Of a stretch of 56,983 nt of DNA, positions 11,484-22,166 are shown in pieces; the stretch's first letter is position 1; each line of letters opens with the position of its first letter. The notes beneath the pieces were generated by a model that saw only the letters and a list, made by a program, of their open reading frames with translations, ran no database searches and was not told the DNA's origin. The stretch comes from JAYUDN01 sp043739785. Lineage in GTDB: Bacteria > Patescibacteriota > Gracilibacteria > BD1-5 > UBA2023. The DNA is taken from the NCBI GenBank assembly GCA_043739785.1, contig JAYUDN010000047.1, positions 1-56,983 of the forward strand, read 5' to 3'. The position numbers and the translations under genes are program-made.

Positions 11484-13700
11484 TTATTTCTTTATAAAAT
11501 GCATAAGGGTATTAACAGTAGGATCATTTTCCTGAAGCAGTTCTTTTCCAGAAAAAATGAGTCCATGATTGAGAAGTATTTCTTTCCACTCTGAGATACT
11601 TCGAAAATACCTAAGTTCTTCTTGATTGATATCCCATGGTATACCTGTTCCAGCATTATATATATCATGAGCAATAGCAACGAATGTATGCATGATATCT
11701 GATTCTACATTATGATCTCGAAGCAGAAGGTGTGCACCATTTCTCATCTTTTTTACAAAAGTAGAGATAAAATCTTCTAGTTTATCAAGCGGACAGTGAT
11801 GAAGTCCGATAAAAATCGTTACACATTCGATGCTATCATCCGGTATTTGTGAAAAATCATCACTCGTATATGTCAATTTCCTCGTATTATATTGAGGTAG
11901 CTTCCCCCGCTCTAGAATCCTCACAGGAGCGTAGTCTATGGGTTCATCTGATATGAGATAAAGAGGACCGTTCATATTGCAGATTCGTCTCATAGGACCG
12001 ATGTACCTTCCCGCTCCTCATATCTCAAGGTAACCAGTTATTTTCTGATCTGTTAGTAGGGTTTTTGCTTCGTGGGTTATTTCATTTTTTTGTTTTTTGA
12101 GGGCAACAATACCATATCTCATATCCGCTAGAAATGGTTTTAAGGAAGGGAGATTTGTTTGTATTTTTTGGTATATCTCCTCATCGGTCTTATATTTCTC
12201 TACGATATCCCAGATAGCACTATGTAGTATGGAAGTGGGAGCAATATGGAAAATATTTTCGAGGAATGTATAAAATCTATCTCTCCAAAGTGGAGCATCA
12301 AACACCGTATGAAATCTTGATGAAAGTACTTTCGGTACTTTCTCAGCTCAGAAATAATATTTCTCAAGAAGACTATTCGAAAACTTTCCGTTCGGGTCAT
12401 ACTTTTTTTTAAGTGAACAGTACTCATCAAATCGAGGATATGCTTTTTTTACTTGATCAAGCGTACCATGAAGTTGATAAGGGAGATAATACCTTCCTCA
12501 TACAGAGAGTGCTGCATCGATAAGTTCTCGCGTCCATACAGCTACTTCTCTTCTTGCGGATACAGTAGTTTTTTGGTTATAGTATACTACAAAAGCAAAT
12601 ACTTCTTCTTGAGCCCAAGCAAGGACTGATCCATCATCTGGAAGAGCATGTCGTATTGATACATTGATAATATTTGCATTGTATCTCTGGAATATCTTTT
12701 TCATTTTCGGAACAAACTCATTTATCTTTTCAACTGGGCAAAAGTACTCTTCGAGCACATAGGTGTCATCTATTCTCGATTTCGGCTCAAGCTCTGCGAC
12801 ATCGTAACTTGCTTCATAGTTTCTCGTATGTATTTCTGATCTTCTGTATACAAGAGGGTCGATAATATGCTCTCTCATCCATTTGCCATAATCTTTCCGA
12901 GACAGAAAGCCTTGGGCATGTGCCATCAATGAATAGATCCTTCTATGGAGAGCATAATTCGATTTTCTCGGGATGAGTCTATCTTTTGTCGTAGCATCTT
13001 TGTCAGTAGTCTGCCAGCTTGTAGCTCGTACTTGAGAAAAATGAGGAGGATAGATATCCCCATTGTGAAAAATGATATTTCTATTATCTCGTATATTTTC
13101 TCGAAAAAAATCTCCGTATTTCTCTACATCCATATCAGCGTATACTCTTTCAAGCATTGTATTTTCTTTCAATTTGAGAGTCGCTTCTACGATGATGCCA
13201 ATTCCTCCATATCCGCCGATAACTCCAAAGAAAATATCGCTGTTTTCACTCCGTGATACAGTCATGAGCGATCCATCAGCGAGCACTACTTGTAGAGACA
13301 GAATAGAGAGAATGAGCGGCCCAAATCAGATATATCTTCCATGAACATTTACAGAAAGAGATCATCAGACAGTAAAATTTGAATACGTTTGCATCGTCAT
13401 AATAGACAGGTCGTACGGATCAATATATTCCTGTATATCTCTCCAAGTAATTCATGTTTCCACAGTAATTATTTTTTCTTCTTTTGAAAAGTGGACGACA
13501 TGATTCATCTGTCTCATATCGATCTGAGCTCCTCAAGTGACGGCAGTCTGTCATCACATACTATATCTTCCTCCTCATACAGAAATCTTTCCAGGATATT
13601 GTTTTATTAGCTCTTGAATTTCTTGATACGACTTCGGTTGAAAAATGCTATCAACATCTACCGGAAATAGACGAGTTACCTCTTCGATTATTTGAGTCAT
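11484..13700 (-). CDS. FAD-linked oxidase (DprE1/AldO-like) fused to a SAM methyltransferase
   Basis: A single 738-codon frame holds two enzymes. Residues 1-190 are the FAD-binding PCMH domain, with ISVGGGRYSMGGQTAVTGG, the DMRQMNHV segment, and NFTVGGSLSVNVHGRY followed by GFGPL, the arrangement of DprE1 and related oxidases. A cap domain runs to about 460. After a helical linker, GYLEIGGAGRYIGP (about 555-568) is a class I SAM-binding loop, followed by an acidic region and IECVTIFIGLHHCP, ending near 738. Two methyltransferase glycines are TGA or adjacent to it. The oxidase probably oxidises an alcohol of a sugar or lipid head group and the methyltransferase modifies the same product; both substrates are unknown. 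No stop or start separates the parts. Confidence 0.83.
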
Positions 13701-13737
13701 ATAAAAATAAGTTATATATAATAGCTAAATTGTACCT

Positions 13738-14751
13738 CTAATGTCGAAGTTTTGCAAGAAATCCAGAAATGATTTGGTTTACTCTTGTGGGATTTTCGAT
13801 TTGAGGAATATGATTGACATTTTCGATTTCTACCATTTCAGATCAAGGAATCATACGATGAAGCTCTTTTCATTGTGCCAGAGGTGTAATCGTATCCTCC
13901 CTTCACCATATCAATAAGGTAGGAATATGAATATTATTGTATTGAATCTTGTCCGTACTCAATCAAGACTCCGGATGTGTAGAAATATAAGCAAGCCAAT
14001 CTCATACATTCTCTCACTTTCCACTAATTTGGAACGGTAATTTGTAGATTGAGAGTCTATCTTTTGTGAGAGATGCAGGATCATACAAAAAAGTTTGAAG
14101 TGCTTTCGTCCCAATAAAGCTATTCGTTACTAAATAGCGCATAATCATATCTCTCAGGAAATTATGGGTGAGTATAAATCAAGGTAGTCATGAGGGAATT
14201 GAAAATACCTGGTTTGGATCACGTGGGAATCAGAGCGCTACATCGAGAAGAATCATACTCGAGAAATTTCATGGTTCCTTCATATAGGATTCTAGTGCTG
14301 CTTTTCATCCATATGAGTGAGCTACCAGTATGATGTTTTTTAGTTTTTTCTGAGATATAAATTGATTTATAAGTTGAGCTTGTCATTCACGAGAATAAAA
14401 TTCATCAGGATAGACATCACTCATGCCAAATGGTGGAAGGTCCAAACTATATACATCGTATCAATGTTGCGAAAAAAGTATTTCTTGATCCTTCCATGTC
14501 ATTCACCAAGCAGCAAATCCATGAACTAGTAATACATTACCTATAGCTGCCCCCGACATACTTGATGGAGTAAATCTATAGGCAAGATTTCTGCTTGCAA
14601 TATTCTCAAAAAGAGATCATTCATTTACTCACAGTTGTACATTGGATATCTTTCATATATACGAAATCGCTATAGAACCACCTATATAAAATATGAACAT
14701 TAAGAAAAGTACGAGGATAAATCTTCAGAGAATGCGCAAGTAGGATTTCAT
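13738..14751 (-). CDS. Membrane-anchored alpha/beta hydrolase
   Basis: 337 aa with an N-terminal membrane helix (FILVLFLMFIFYIGG) and then a complete alpha/beta hydrolase fold: oxyanion strand VLLVHGFAAWG, nucleophile elbow VAHSYGG, acid in LLIWGREDTITP and catalytic His in IENVNHIPQIENP. The fold covers esterases, thioesterases and lipases. In this operon it could act as thioesterase for the ACP-bound acyl chain or as a lipase that supplies free fatty acid. The start is 10 bp after the fused acyltransferase gene and the stop 37 bp before the oxidase gene. At least 20 TGA glycines occur, among the densest in the window. Confidence 0.85.
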
Positions 14752-14761
14752 AGAGTCAATG

Positions 14762-17380
14762 TTATATTTTACTTTTTAACTGCTTATAATCTGTTTTTCC
14801 TGTACCAAGAATCGGGATGGTTTCGAGTTTGACCACGTGAGAAAATTTGATAATATTGCTCGCCCCATGGCTATGTATATATTCGTTGAGCTCTGCTGTC
14901 GTGACTTCGAAGGTAGTAAATGCCACAATAATCGTCGTCCCATCGACCTCTCGTGCCTCTACGGCAAGACTCGTCACCTCAGGATTTCCATACTTTTCGA
15001 GGAGGATGGTTTCGATGAAGGGAAGAGAAATCATCTCTCCTGCAATTTTCACAAATCGCTTCAGTCTTCCCGTGATAAAGAGGTATCACTCAGTGTCGAC
15101 GTATCCGAGGTCTCCGGTCTTATACCACTGTTTCTCATCAAAAATCTCAAACGGACTTTCGATTTCTGTATCAAGATACCCCTCAAATATAGAATCTCCA
15201 GAAACGTAAATCATTCATTGCTCTCCAGATTTTACTTCTTTCCCCGTATTGATATCACGTATCGAATAAGAGAGTGAAGGAAGGAATTTACCGGCACTTC
15301 ATTTTACCTGTTTTGAAAGGGGATTGATGGTCACGATCGGACTACACTCAGTAATTCCATACCCCTCAAGGATAACTCCATCCGGACACTTCGTATGAAA
15401 CAAATCAAAAACCTCATCTCCACACTTCTCAGCTCCCACGAAGGCATATCTGAGACTCTCAAGTCACTCATCAGCTTCTCTCAGAATCATCCTGAGAAAC
15501 GTCGGTGTCGCAGGAAGTATACTGGCATGAGTATGTTCGATACACTCGACGATAGTTCGAGCATCGTTCGGATCTGGAGTATAGGCCACCTGTATAGGGG
15601 CAATGAGTGGAAAAATAGTATTGATCGTAAATCCGAAACTATGAAACGGGGGCAGGAAGCCGATAAGTGTTTCATACTTCTTGAATGGCACAAGCTCGAG
15701 TGCCCCTAGGATATCGGTAAGTATATTTTTGTGTGTGAGGGATACGGCTTTCGGGAGGGCTTCGCTTCCAGAAGTAAAAAGAATCACCGCTTCCTTCCCT
15801 CATTCATTTCTTCGAGAGAGCTTCATATTGATGAGTGCCATCAGTTTCGTTTTCGGAGAAATATCTTTGAGGATATCCTCGATATACACCATCTTTCCCT
15901 CAAAGGCAGAGAGCCAGGGAGAGGTAATTTTCTCATAAAATCGTCGACTCGTGAGTATAGTTTCGATATTCGCAAACTCCATACAATGCGCAAATGATCT
16001 TTCCCCGACCGTCCAGTTGAGCATTACCGGGACTTTCCCCGCTATATAGGTTCCGGTCAGGAGAAGACTGGTAGCTCCAAGAGAGGGGAGCATGATTCCG
16101 ATTCGATGAGCCTTATACTTTTTTAGATACTCGCCAATTACATAAGTTTTCAGGAGGAAGTCTCCTCGAGTCATTTCTCCAAGATTTCCATCATAGAGAA
16201 AGAGGGACTTTGGATCACTTCGGCAGATCTTCTCAATACATGAAGGTATGGTGTCTTTTTCTGGATTGATATCGAGTACAATACTTTCACTACTTACCTT
16301 TTCGAAATGACAGGGTTTCAGCGTCTCAGTTACGGGAGATCTCCCTACTGCCATCGTACAAAAATCCCCTATAGTTTTTAGGCTTGGGATAGGAGGGTTT
16401 GAGGTTCACGGAAACTCCATCTGGATCGCAGCCTTGATTTCTGCCATATCGAGTGAGTCTGCGTGAAGGTCGAGGATAAGGTTTGTGTCATATGAGAGCT
16501 CCTCTTCTTCGATATTTTTTATTTCTGAAATCTTTTCGATTATTTTATCATAAACTTCATCCGGAATATCTTCACGAGGCACCGAGCTCGAATTATTGAT
16601 TTCCTTCACCGATCCGACAATATTCTCTGGTTCAGTTTTCCCTACAGTATTGTCTCGAAAGAAATAGTGACTGATAAATCGGCAGGGTTCTTCTCATCCC
16701 TCATTGTAGTAATCCTCTAGATTTTTATTGAAACTATCTATTCCTTTTTTGTGCCATTTCTTCACTTCCATTGTCATATCCTCAATCGTAATCGATACGT
16801 CTCGTTTCGGCATAAAGAAAAAAAGATTCGCTAGCATCATACCGACTGAAGTCGGGATTATCTTCGCGAGCGACGGAGAATCTCCTGTATAGGCCTTTCC
16901 CCACATACTTCCCCAGAGCCCCTTGGTTCGTATACAGATGACTCTTGCATCTTTCGGAAGTTCTCTGATGACTTCGAATCCCATCTTTTTCCCGACGATA
17001 TGTTCAAATGGCTGGACATAGATATGTCCTGAAGGGTAGAGAAGTACATTTTTCCGAGACTTGAGTCATTCGCTGATACCGAGAAATGCTTTTTTGACAT
17101 CCTCTATAGTACCCCCGCGAGCGATATCTCAGACGGGTATGGCTCACACTCTTTTCAGAAGGGGTTCGAGTCCTGGCGTATGAAAATACGTCTCAGTTAC
17201 GACGGGAGAGAGGATCTTGTACTTGCCGAGAAATGCGGAGAGGATAATCGGATCAACCAGAGCTGGATGATTCGGGAAGATAACGAGCGGGGCATCCGTC
17301 TCGAGGTGTTCGGTACCAGAAAGAGTGATACGGTAACGAACCTGCAAGAGGATACGAAAGAGAAGGAAAAAGGCCTGCAT
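14762..17380 (-). CDS. PlsC acyltransferase - acyl carrier protein - AMP-dependent acyl ligase fusion
   Basis: 872 aa in one frame. Residues 1-240 are a PlsC/LPLAT domain with PNHPALVDP (Asn37-His38...Asp43, the NHx4D catalytic motif) and LLYPSGHIYV in place of the PEGT block. Residues ~258-330 form an acyl carrier domain with LILDLHADSLDMAE; Ser309 is the expected phosphopantetheine site. From ~343 an acyl-adenylate ligase follows, with P-loop TSGSEALPKAVSLTH (~536), GYGITECSP, TGDLGYVDTE and the C-terminal catalytic Lys862 in GTGKTDYKQ. The bacterial Aas enzyme joins PlsC and ligase, but uses a separate ACP; here the carrier sits between them. The protein could therefore activate a fatty acid, load it on its own arm and transfer it to a lysolipid. 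It is first in the operon; a -10-like TAATAC lies 8 nt upstream. Confidence 0.9.
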
Positions 17381-17388
17381 AATAACGA

Positions 17389-17394
17389 GTATTA
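17389..17394 (-). promoter_or_regulatory. Candidate -10 box of the acyl-lipid operon
   Basis: TAATAC on the minus strand ends 8 nt before the ATG at 17380. The same -10-to-ATG distance is seen for the NUDIX and XthA genes here, which supports a leaderless start. No convincing -35 is seen. Confidence 0.35.
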
Positions 17395-17488
17395 GGTAAT
17401 TCTTACTATCATATCGTAAACTGGGAAAAATCGCAAAAAAGAATGTGTTGATTTATGCTTTTTCTCCTGAAACAGAATAAGTAGTATT

Positions 17489-17531
17489 ATTGTCAAATTT
17501 TGGGTGGATTTTTTATTATTTTATGTATAAT
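17489..17531 (+). promoter_or_regulatory. Upstream region of NUDIX gene: conserved box plus -10 TATAAT
   Basis: ATTGTCAAATTTTGGGTGG begins at 17489 and recurs almost unchanged upstream of alaS (19904). TATAAT at 17526-17531 lies 8 nt before the ATG at 17540, so the transcript would be leaderless. The gap between the TTGGGT part of the box and TATAAT is 20 nt, longer than a normal -35/-10 spacing, so the box may be an operator or an extended element rather than a -35. Confidence 0.5.
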
Positions 17532-17539
17532 ACTGACCT

Positions 17540-18028
17540 ATGCCACTCATACCTATCGTCGATAAAGACGATAACATCTTGACGTACAAAGAAAACTCTA
17601 CACTCGATCTACATGATCGGTATCGTGTATCGGCTCTCTGGGTGACCAATAGTCGAGGAGAAATTCTCCTCGCACAACGTCATAAATCAAAAAAGAAACA
17701 TCCACTCCTTTGGTGACCTGCGGTGGCTGGTACTGTAGAAAAAGATGAAACCTATGAAGAAAATATCATCAAAGAAACTGAAGAAGAAATAGGGATATCG
17801 CGAATCTATCCCATTCTCTGACCAAAGACAAAAACAGAGATAGAATATCTTCATTTCACTCAGTGGTTTACTGTAGTAATCGATCTCCCTATAGAGACTT
17901 TCAAGATTCAAAAAGATGAAGTTGAAGCAATACGATGGATTTCTCCAGAAAATCTTAGAAACGAACTTACAGAGAGTCCACAGAATTTCATCCCATCATT
18001 TTCTCATACTGCCTCTTTGTTTTTCTAA
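17540..18028 (+). CDS. NUDIX hydrolase (Idi/YfcD-like)
   Basis: 162 aa. The Nudix box reads GTVEKDETYEENIIKETEEE followed by IG, fitting Gx5Ex7REUXEExGU with Lys for Arg. The preceding LHDRYRVSALWVTNSRGEIL and LLAQRHKSKKKHPLLWGPAVAG resemble isopentenyl-diphosphate isomerase and YfcD-type Nudix proteins, which act on diphosphate substrates. Isomerase activity is possible but the catalytic Cys expected near LW is replaced by GPAVAG, so a hydrolase or housecleaning role is safer. It is transcribed divergently from the acyl-lipid operon over 159 bp. Confidence 0.85.
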
Positions 18029-18133
18029 TATTTTTTATTCTAAATTCTTCACTTTTCATATTATATAATCATCTCTTCGACACTTCGACTCGATAGATTG
18101 AGGATTTGTTGTTGTAGCTCAAATGGCTCTAGA

Positions 18134-19717
18134 CTATAGTTGTATCTCTTTATTTTTCATGATAGTCCATCAGAATACGGCGATGACAGTGAGTCAAAAT
18201 ATAAAGAAGAATGCGGGAAACCCAAGTCAGACAAGGAGTCATCAGAATACTAGACCAATCACATTTGCCATATTTTGTATAACTTTTATTGGTCCAGAAG
18301 AGGCATTGGCATCAACTTCAGTGAGATTTTCATGTTCCGCATAGACACGATTGTAGATATCAAGAAATTGATTTTGTCCGGTTGACATTCCACAGGCATA
18401 CCCGAGACTATTGACGAGGGCAACACAGATGATCAGTATGGGGCTCGGACTTGATCCGAGTGCTAGAACTCCCATGAAGATAAGCGAAACTCATGAGAGT
18501 CAGAGGCCGATAATACCAATAGTTTTTATTCCGATTTTTTGCCCGATTTTACTGGCTGTTTCTTGGAGGACAATACCAGGAACACCGATTATCGCGAGGA
18601 GGATGTAGCTCCATCCATTCTTGATCTTATCGAGAAAGTCGAGGAGGAAACTCGACGCAAAAGTATCCCAAAACCCGAATATGAGCACCAGTGAAATAGA
18701 CCATACCATATTCATATAGAGAGGTTTATGTGAAAAAATACTCCATATAATACCGAACTCTTTTTTTGTAGAGACTCAGATACTCTTCCAAGGAACTTTC
18801 TCTGATTCTTGTGTTTGTTTGGGCTTCATCATGAGATATTTCACATTTTGTATGACCTTGGCGAGATCAGCTTTTTGTATGGTTTCTACGATGTATTCTT
18901 TCACATGTTCCTTGTTCCATCGTTGTACAGATACGCGAAAGGTATCGATGTCTTTTATCGATACAGAGTCCAAAGAATTATCGAAAAATTTTACGGTAAA
19001 TGCCAGAAAACCTGTGATAACAACACCGAGTATGACCACAGCAAATGCCGGATTAAAACTCAGTACCACTCATGAAAGAACGAGACCAACTAGTGAACCA
19101 ATTCAGAAGGTGATATTGTTACGTGCCAGAATAGTTGCATATTCACTCGGATCAGCATGAGAGAGGACATAACCATAGGTAGTGACATCATTTATCTCTT
19201 TTGTCAGACCGTAGCAGAGCGATGCGATAATCACTCCAACCCAGTTGATAGCGCTATTGAAAAACCAATCCTTAGCACCAGTAAGAGATTCTGGTGTGAT
19301 CGATCCACTCGCATATTGGAGAATACTGAAAAAGTGAAAGATGAAGCTAAAAAATATTCCTGTCGCAATAAGTTGAGAGATAGCAGCGATGATGAACATT
19401 TTCTTTGTAGGAATGTAGCGTTGTATGATTCCCAGAGGAACGTCGAGGAGAAAGGAAACAAAGTTCGCAAATCCGAGAAATATACCTACCAGAGCGACGC
19501 TTTTGAGAAGAAATGTAAAAAAGAACACAACAGAGAAGTGGAATATCATCCAAACAAATCATTGAAGTGAATTCGTGAGATAGAAGTTCTTGAGTCTGTA
19601 TCCATCAAACTTCGTCTGAACGGATATGATCACGGTACTATCTCTTTTTTCTTGTTCTCAGGTGAGTTCAAGATTTTCCTCTTCAGGAAGTCATGAGGTG
19701 GGAGAGGTATCTTCCAT
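18134..19717 (-). CDS. MFS-type transporter with cytosolic N-terminus
   Basis: 527 aa. About 55 charged N-terminal residues precede the first helix; helices then group as 6+6, with a ~75-residue basic insertion between them (VQRWNKEHVKEYIVETIQ). GIIQRYIPTKKMFIIAAI resembles the MFS loop 2-3 signature in position. No substrate motif is recognised. Transcript leader 19718-19811 is structured (see the leader entry). The gene converges with the NUDIX gene, with 105 bp between the stops. Confidence 0.75.
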
Positions 19718-19727
19718 AAAAAATAGA

Positions 19728-19811
19728 CTAAGAAATGGAAATAAAACCGCATTCGGTCTTATTTCTTAGAGGGTAAAGCTTCCTTCTGACCAAGGATATA
19801 GAAAAAGTATA
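19728..19811 (-). promoter_or_regulatory. Structured 5' leader of MFS gene with terminator-like hairpin
   Basis: On the minus strand a -10-like TATACT (19811-19806) starts a ~85-nt leader. It contains a small hairpin TCCTT/AAGGA, then a long one whose arms CTAAGAAAT and ATTTCTTAG (19761-19769 and 19728-19736) enclose a second paired block ACCG/CGGT with a 4-nt loop. TCTATTTTTT and the ATG follow immediately. A stem followed by a U-tract just before the start codon looks like an attenuator or a riboswitch expression platform. No known riboswitch class is recognised. Confidence 0.5.
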
Positions 19812-19903
19812 CCCTACACATGAAAAAGAAGCAAAAAAAGCAGTAAATTCTTTCTTGCATTGAACAGAGAATATTGTTTGATAAAGTTTGTAATTTGGAC
19901 TTT

Positions 19904-19926
19904 ATTGTCAAATTTTGAGTGGATTT
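19904..19926 (+). promoter_or_regulatory. Conserved box upstream of alaS
   Basis: ATTGTCAAATTTTGAGTGG is the start of a 23-bp stretch that matches the box upstream of the NUDIX gene (17489) at all but one position. It lies 46 bp before the alaS ATG, with TATACT downstream. Two near-identical copies in front of unrelated genes suggest a shared regulator site or promoter type. Confidence 0.45.
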
Positions 19927-19971
19927 CCATGAGTTTTTCACTATACTTTCTCGGAAATTACCCATTATTCT

Positions 19972-21789
19972 ATGCCAACTATCCTTTCCTCAGAAATCAG
20001 AGCAAAATATCTTGATTTTTTCCGCTCGAAAGACCATGCAATCATCCCGTCAGCGCCGTTGGTTCCTGAGAATGATCCGTCAGTGCTCTTTAATACTGCA
20101 GGGATGCAGCCACTCGTCCCGTACCTTCTCGGAGAGCCTCATCCTCTTGGAAAACGCCTTGCTGATGTGCAGAAGTGTGTGCGAACAGGGGATATCGATG
20201 ATGTCGGTGACGATACGCATCTCACCTTTTTCGAAATGCTTGGGAACTGGTCACTCGGTGACTATTTCAAGAAAGAGTCGATCGCTATGAGTTGGGAGTT
20301 CCTCACTTCGAAGGATTGGCTCGCTCTGGATCCTGAGATGATATCTGTCACTGTATTTGAGTGAGATGCCAATGCTCCACGAGATGAAGAGTCAGCACAG
20401 ATTTGGAAAGATATCGGTATGCCGGTAGATAAGATCGCTTACCTTCCTGCTGAAGATAACTGGTGGGCAGCTGGTCCTACATGACCTTGTTGACCAGATA
20501 CTGAGATATTCTACTGGATGGGAGAATGAAAACCACCAAAAGGCTCGAACAAGGGAACCGATTCCAAAATGTGGATGGAAATCTGGAATAATGTCTTCAT
20601 GCAGTACAATAGAGTCGATGCCAGTACTCTTGAGAATCTTCCAGCTCAGTGTGTTGATACTGGTATGGGTATAGAACGATGTACTGTCACACTCAATGGG
20701 ATGAAGAGTGTTTACGAGACTGATTGTTTTAGTAGTGTTATTAATCTTATAAAAACTCAAGTTTTAAAATGGAATTGAGTATATTCTGAGCGTTCGGGGA
20801 GAATCATGGCTGATCATATCAGAACTGCTGTCCATATGATTGCAGATGGTGTCATACCAAAAAATGTCGATCAGTGATATATCCTCCGTCGTCTCATCCG
20901 CCGTGCTATCCGAGAGGCCTATAAGATGGGGTATGAGCAACAATTTGTGACAGAAATCGCGAGTATGTATATCGAACAATTTTCAAGTATCTACGAAAGT
21001 GTCAAAATTAATGCTGAAAAGATTATAAATGAGCTCAATATCGAAGAAGGGAAGTTCAGTAAAACCCTGAAGGACGGGGTTCGAGAATTCGAAAAAATCC
21101 GAATGGGGATGAAGCTCGCGGAAGAAAAAACCGGACAAAAAATCACTAAAATCTCAGGGAATCGAGCCTTTACCCTCTTCGATACGTACGGTTTTCCTAT
21201 CGAGATGACGGTCGAGCTGGCTCGAGAGGCGGGACTTGAAGTCGATATGAATGGATTTTCACAAGCATTTGAGAAGCATCAAGAGCTCTCTCGTACCGCA
21301 GCGGTAGGGAAGTTCAAGTGAGGACTTGCTGATGATGGAGCGGAGACGACCGCCCTTCACTCAGCGTGCCACCTGATGCTCGCAGGACTTCGTAAAGTAC
21401 TCGGAGACTGAGTCCATCAAGCCGGGTCGAATATCACAGCTGAGCGTCTCAGATTCGATTTTACTCAGAGTGAAAAGATGACCCCAGAACAAATAAAAGC
21501 CGTAGAGCAGTATGTGAATGAAGCTATAGAGTCAGGATTGACGGTCACCATGACAAATATGGATAAAACGGAAGCGAAGAACTCAGGAGTCGAGTGAGCC
21601 TTCTGGGAGAAGTATCCTGACATCGTGAAAGTGTACTCGATGGTCGGAGCGAATGGAGTGACTTACTCACGTGAACTCTGTGGTGGTCCGCATGTCGAGA
21701 ACTCGAAAACGATGGGAAGATTCAAGATTATCAAAGAAGAGTCAAGTAGTGCTTGAGTGAGGAGGATCAAGGCAGTGCTGGAGAAATAA
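19972..21789 (+). CDS. alaS: Alanyl-tRNA synthetase, short form lacking the C-terminal domain
   Basis: 605 aa against ~870 in Escherichia coli. The class II catalytic core is complete (SAPLVPENDPSVLFNTAGMQ, FFEMLGNWSLGDYF, DNWWAAGPTGPCGPDTE). The editing domain follows with its Zn ligands HSACH and CGGPH. The frame then stops at RIKAVLEK, so the DHHA1/C-Ala oligomerisation and tRNA-elbow domain is missing. Glycines of the strictly conserved GPTGPCGP segment are TGA, which is the clearest proof in this window that UGA means Gly. No Shine-Dalgarno is visible. A broken SemiSWEET starts 14 bp downstream. Confidence 0.95.
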
Positions 21790-21802
21790 TAATGTCTATA
21801 CT

Positions 21803-22051
21803 ATGTCAATCGAAATCATCGGGTACATAGCAACAATAACTGGGACATTCATGATGGTTCCTCAAGTAATACAAGGAGCAAAGACGAAGGATATGAAAAG
21901 CGTATCTTTAGGTATGATTATAGTCTATATTATTAATTGCATTCTATGGGCTACATAGGGTTATGGCACATCCTCGAATCCACTTGTTCTTGCCAATAGC
22001 ATTGCTTTTTTTATATGACTATATCAGCTTTATCTGAAGAATAGGTACTAA
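21803..22051 (+). pseudogene. SemiSWEET/PQ-loop sugar transporter with in-frame TAG
   Basis: MSIEIIGYIATITGTFMMVP starts a typical SemiSWEET: PQ-loop VPQVIQ, then TKDMKSVSLGMIIVY and NCILW. At 21956-21958 the frame meets TAG, yet the same frame continues as GYGTSSNPLVLANSIAFFIG and LYQLYLKNRY to a TAA at 22049. That is the expected third helix. The residue at the stop is normally Tyr (W-x-x-Y-G), so one base change (TAC/TAT to TAG) explains it. Full length would be 82 aa, normal for the family. It is either a recent nonsense mutation, a sequencing error, or read-through. Confidence 0.75.
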
Positions 22052-22166
22052 GAAATAATATAATCAGTGAATAGATATAATTCCAGAAAAACTAAAACTT
22101 GAAGTTAAGACTTATGGTCAATACTTTTCCACATAGTACGAGATTCTCTTTTTACATACTTTATAT

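Noticed and set aside
12200..12430. Separate 76-aa ORF and separate methyltransferase gene starting at 11993
   Set aside because: With TGA = Gly the oxidase frame runs without a stop into the methyltransferase, so these are parts or shadows of one gene.
17155..17180. GGGGTTCGAGTCCTGG, resembling a tRNA T-arm
   Set aside because: It lies in the PlsC domain coding sequence and no acceptor, D or anticodon stems pair around it.
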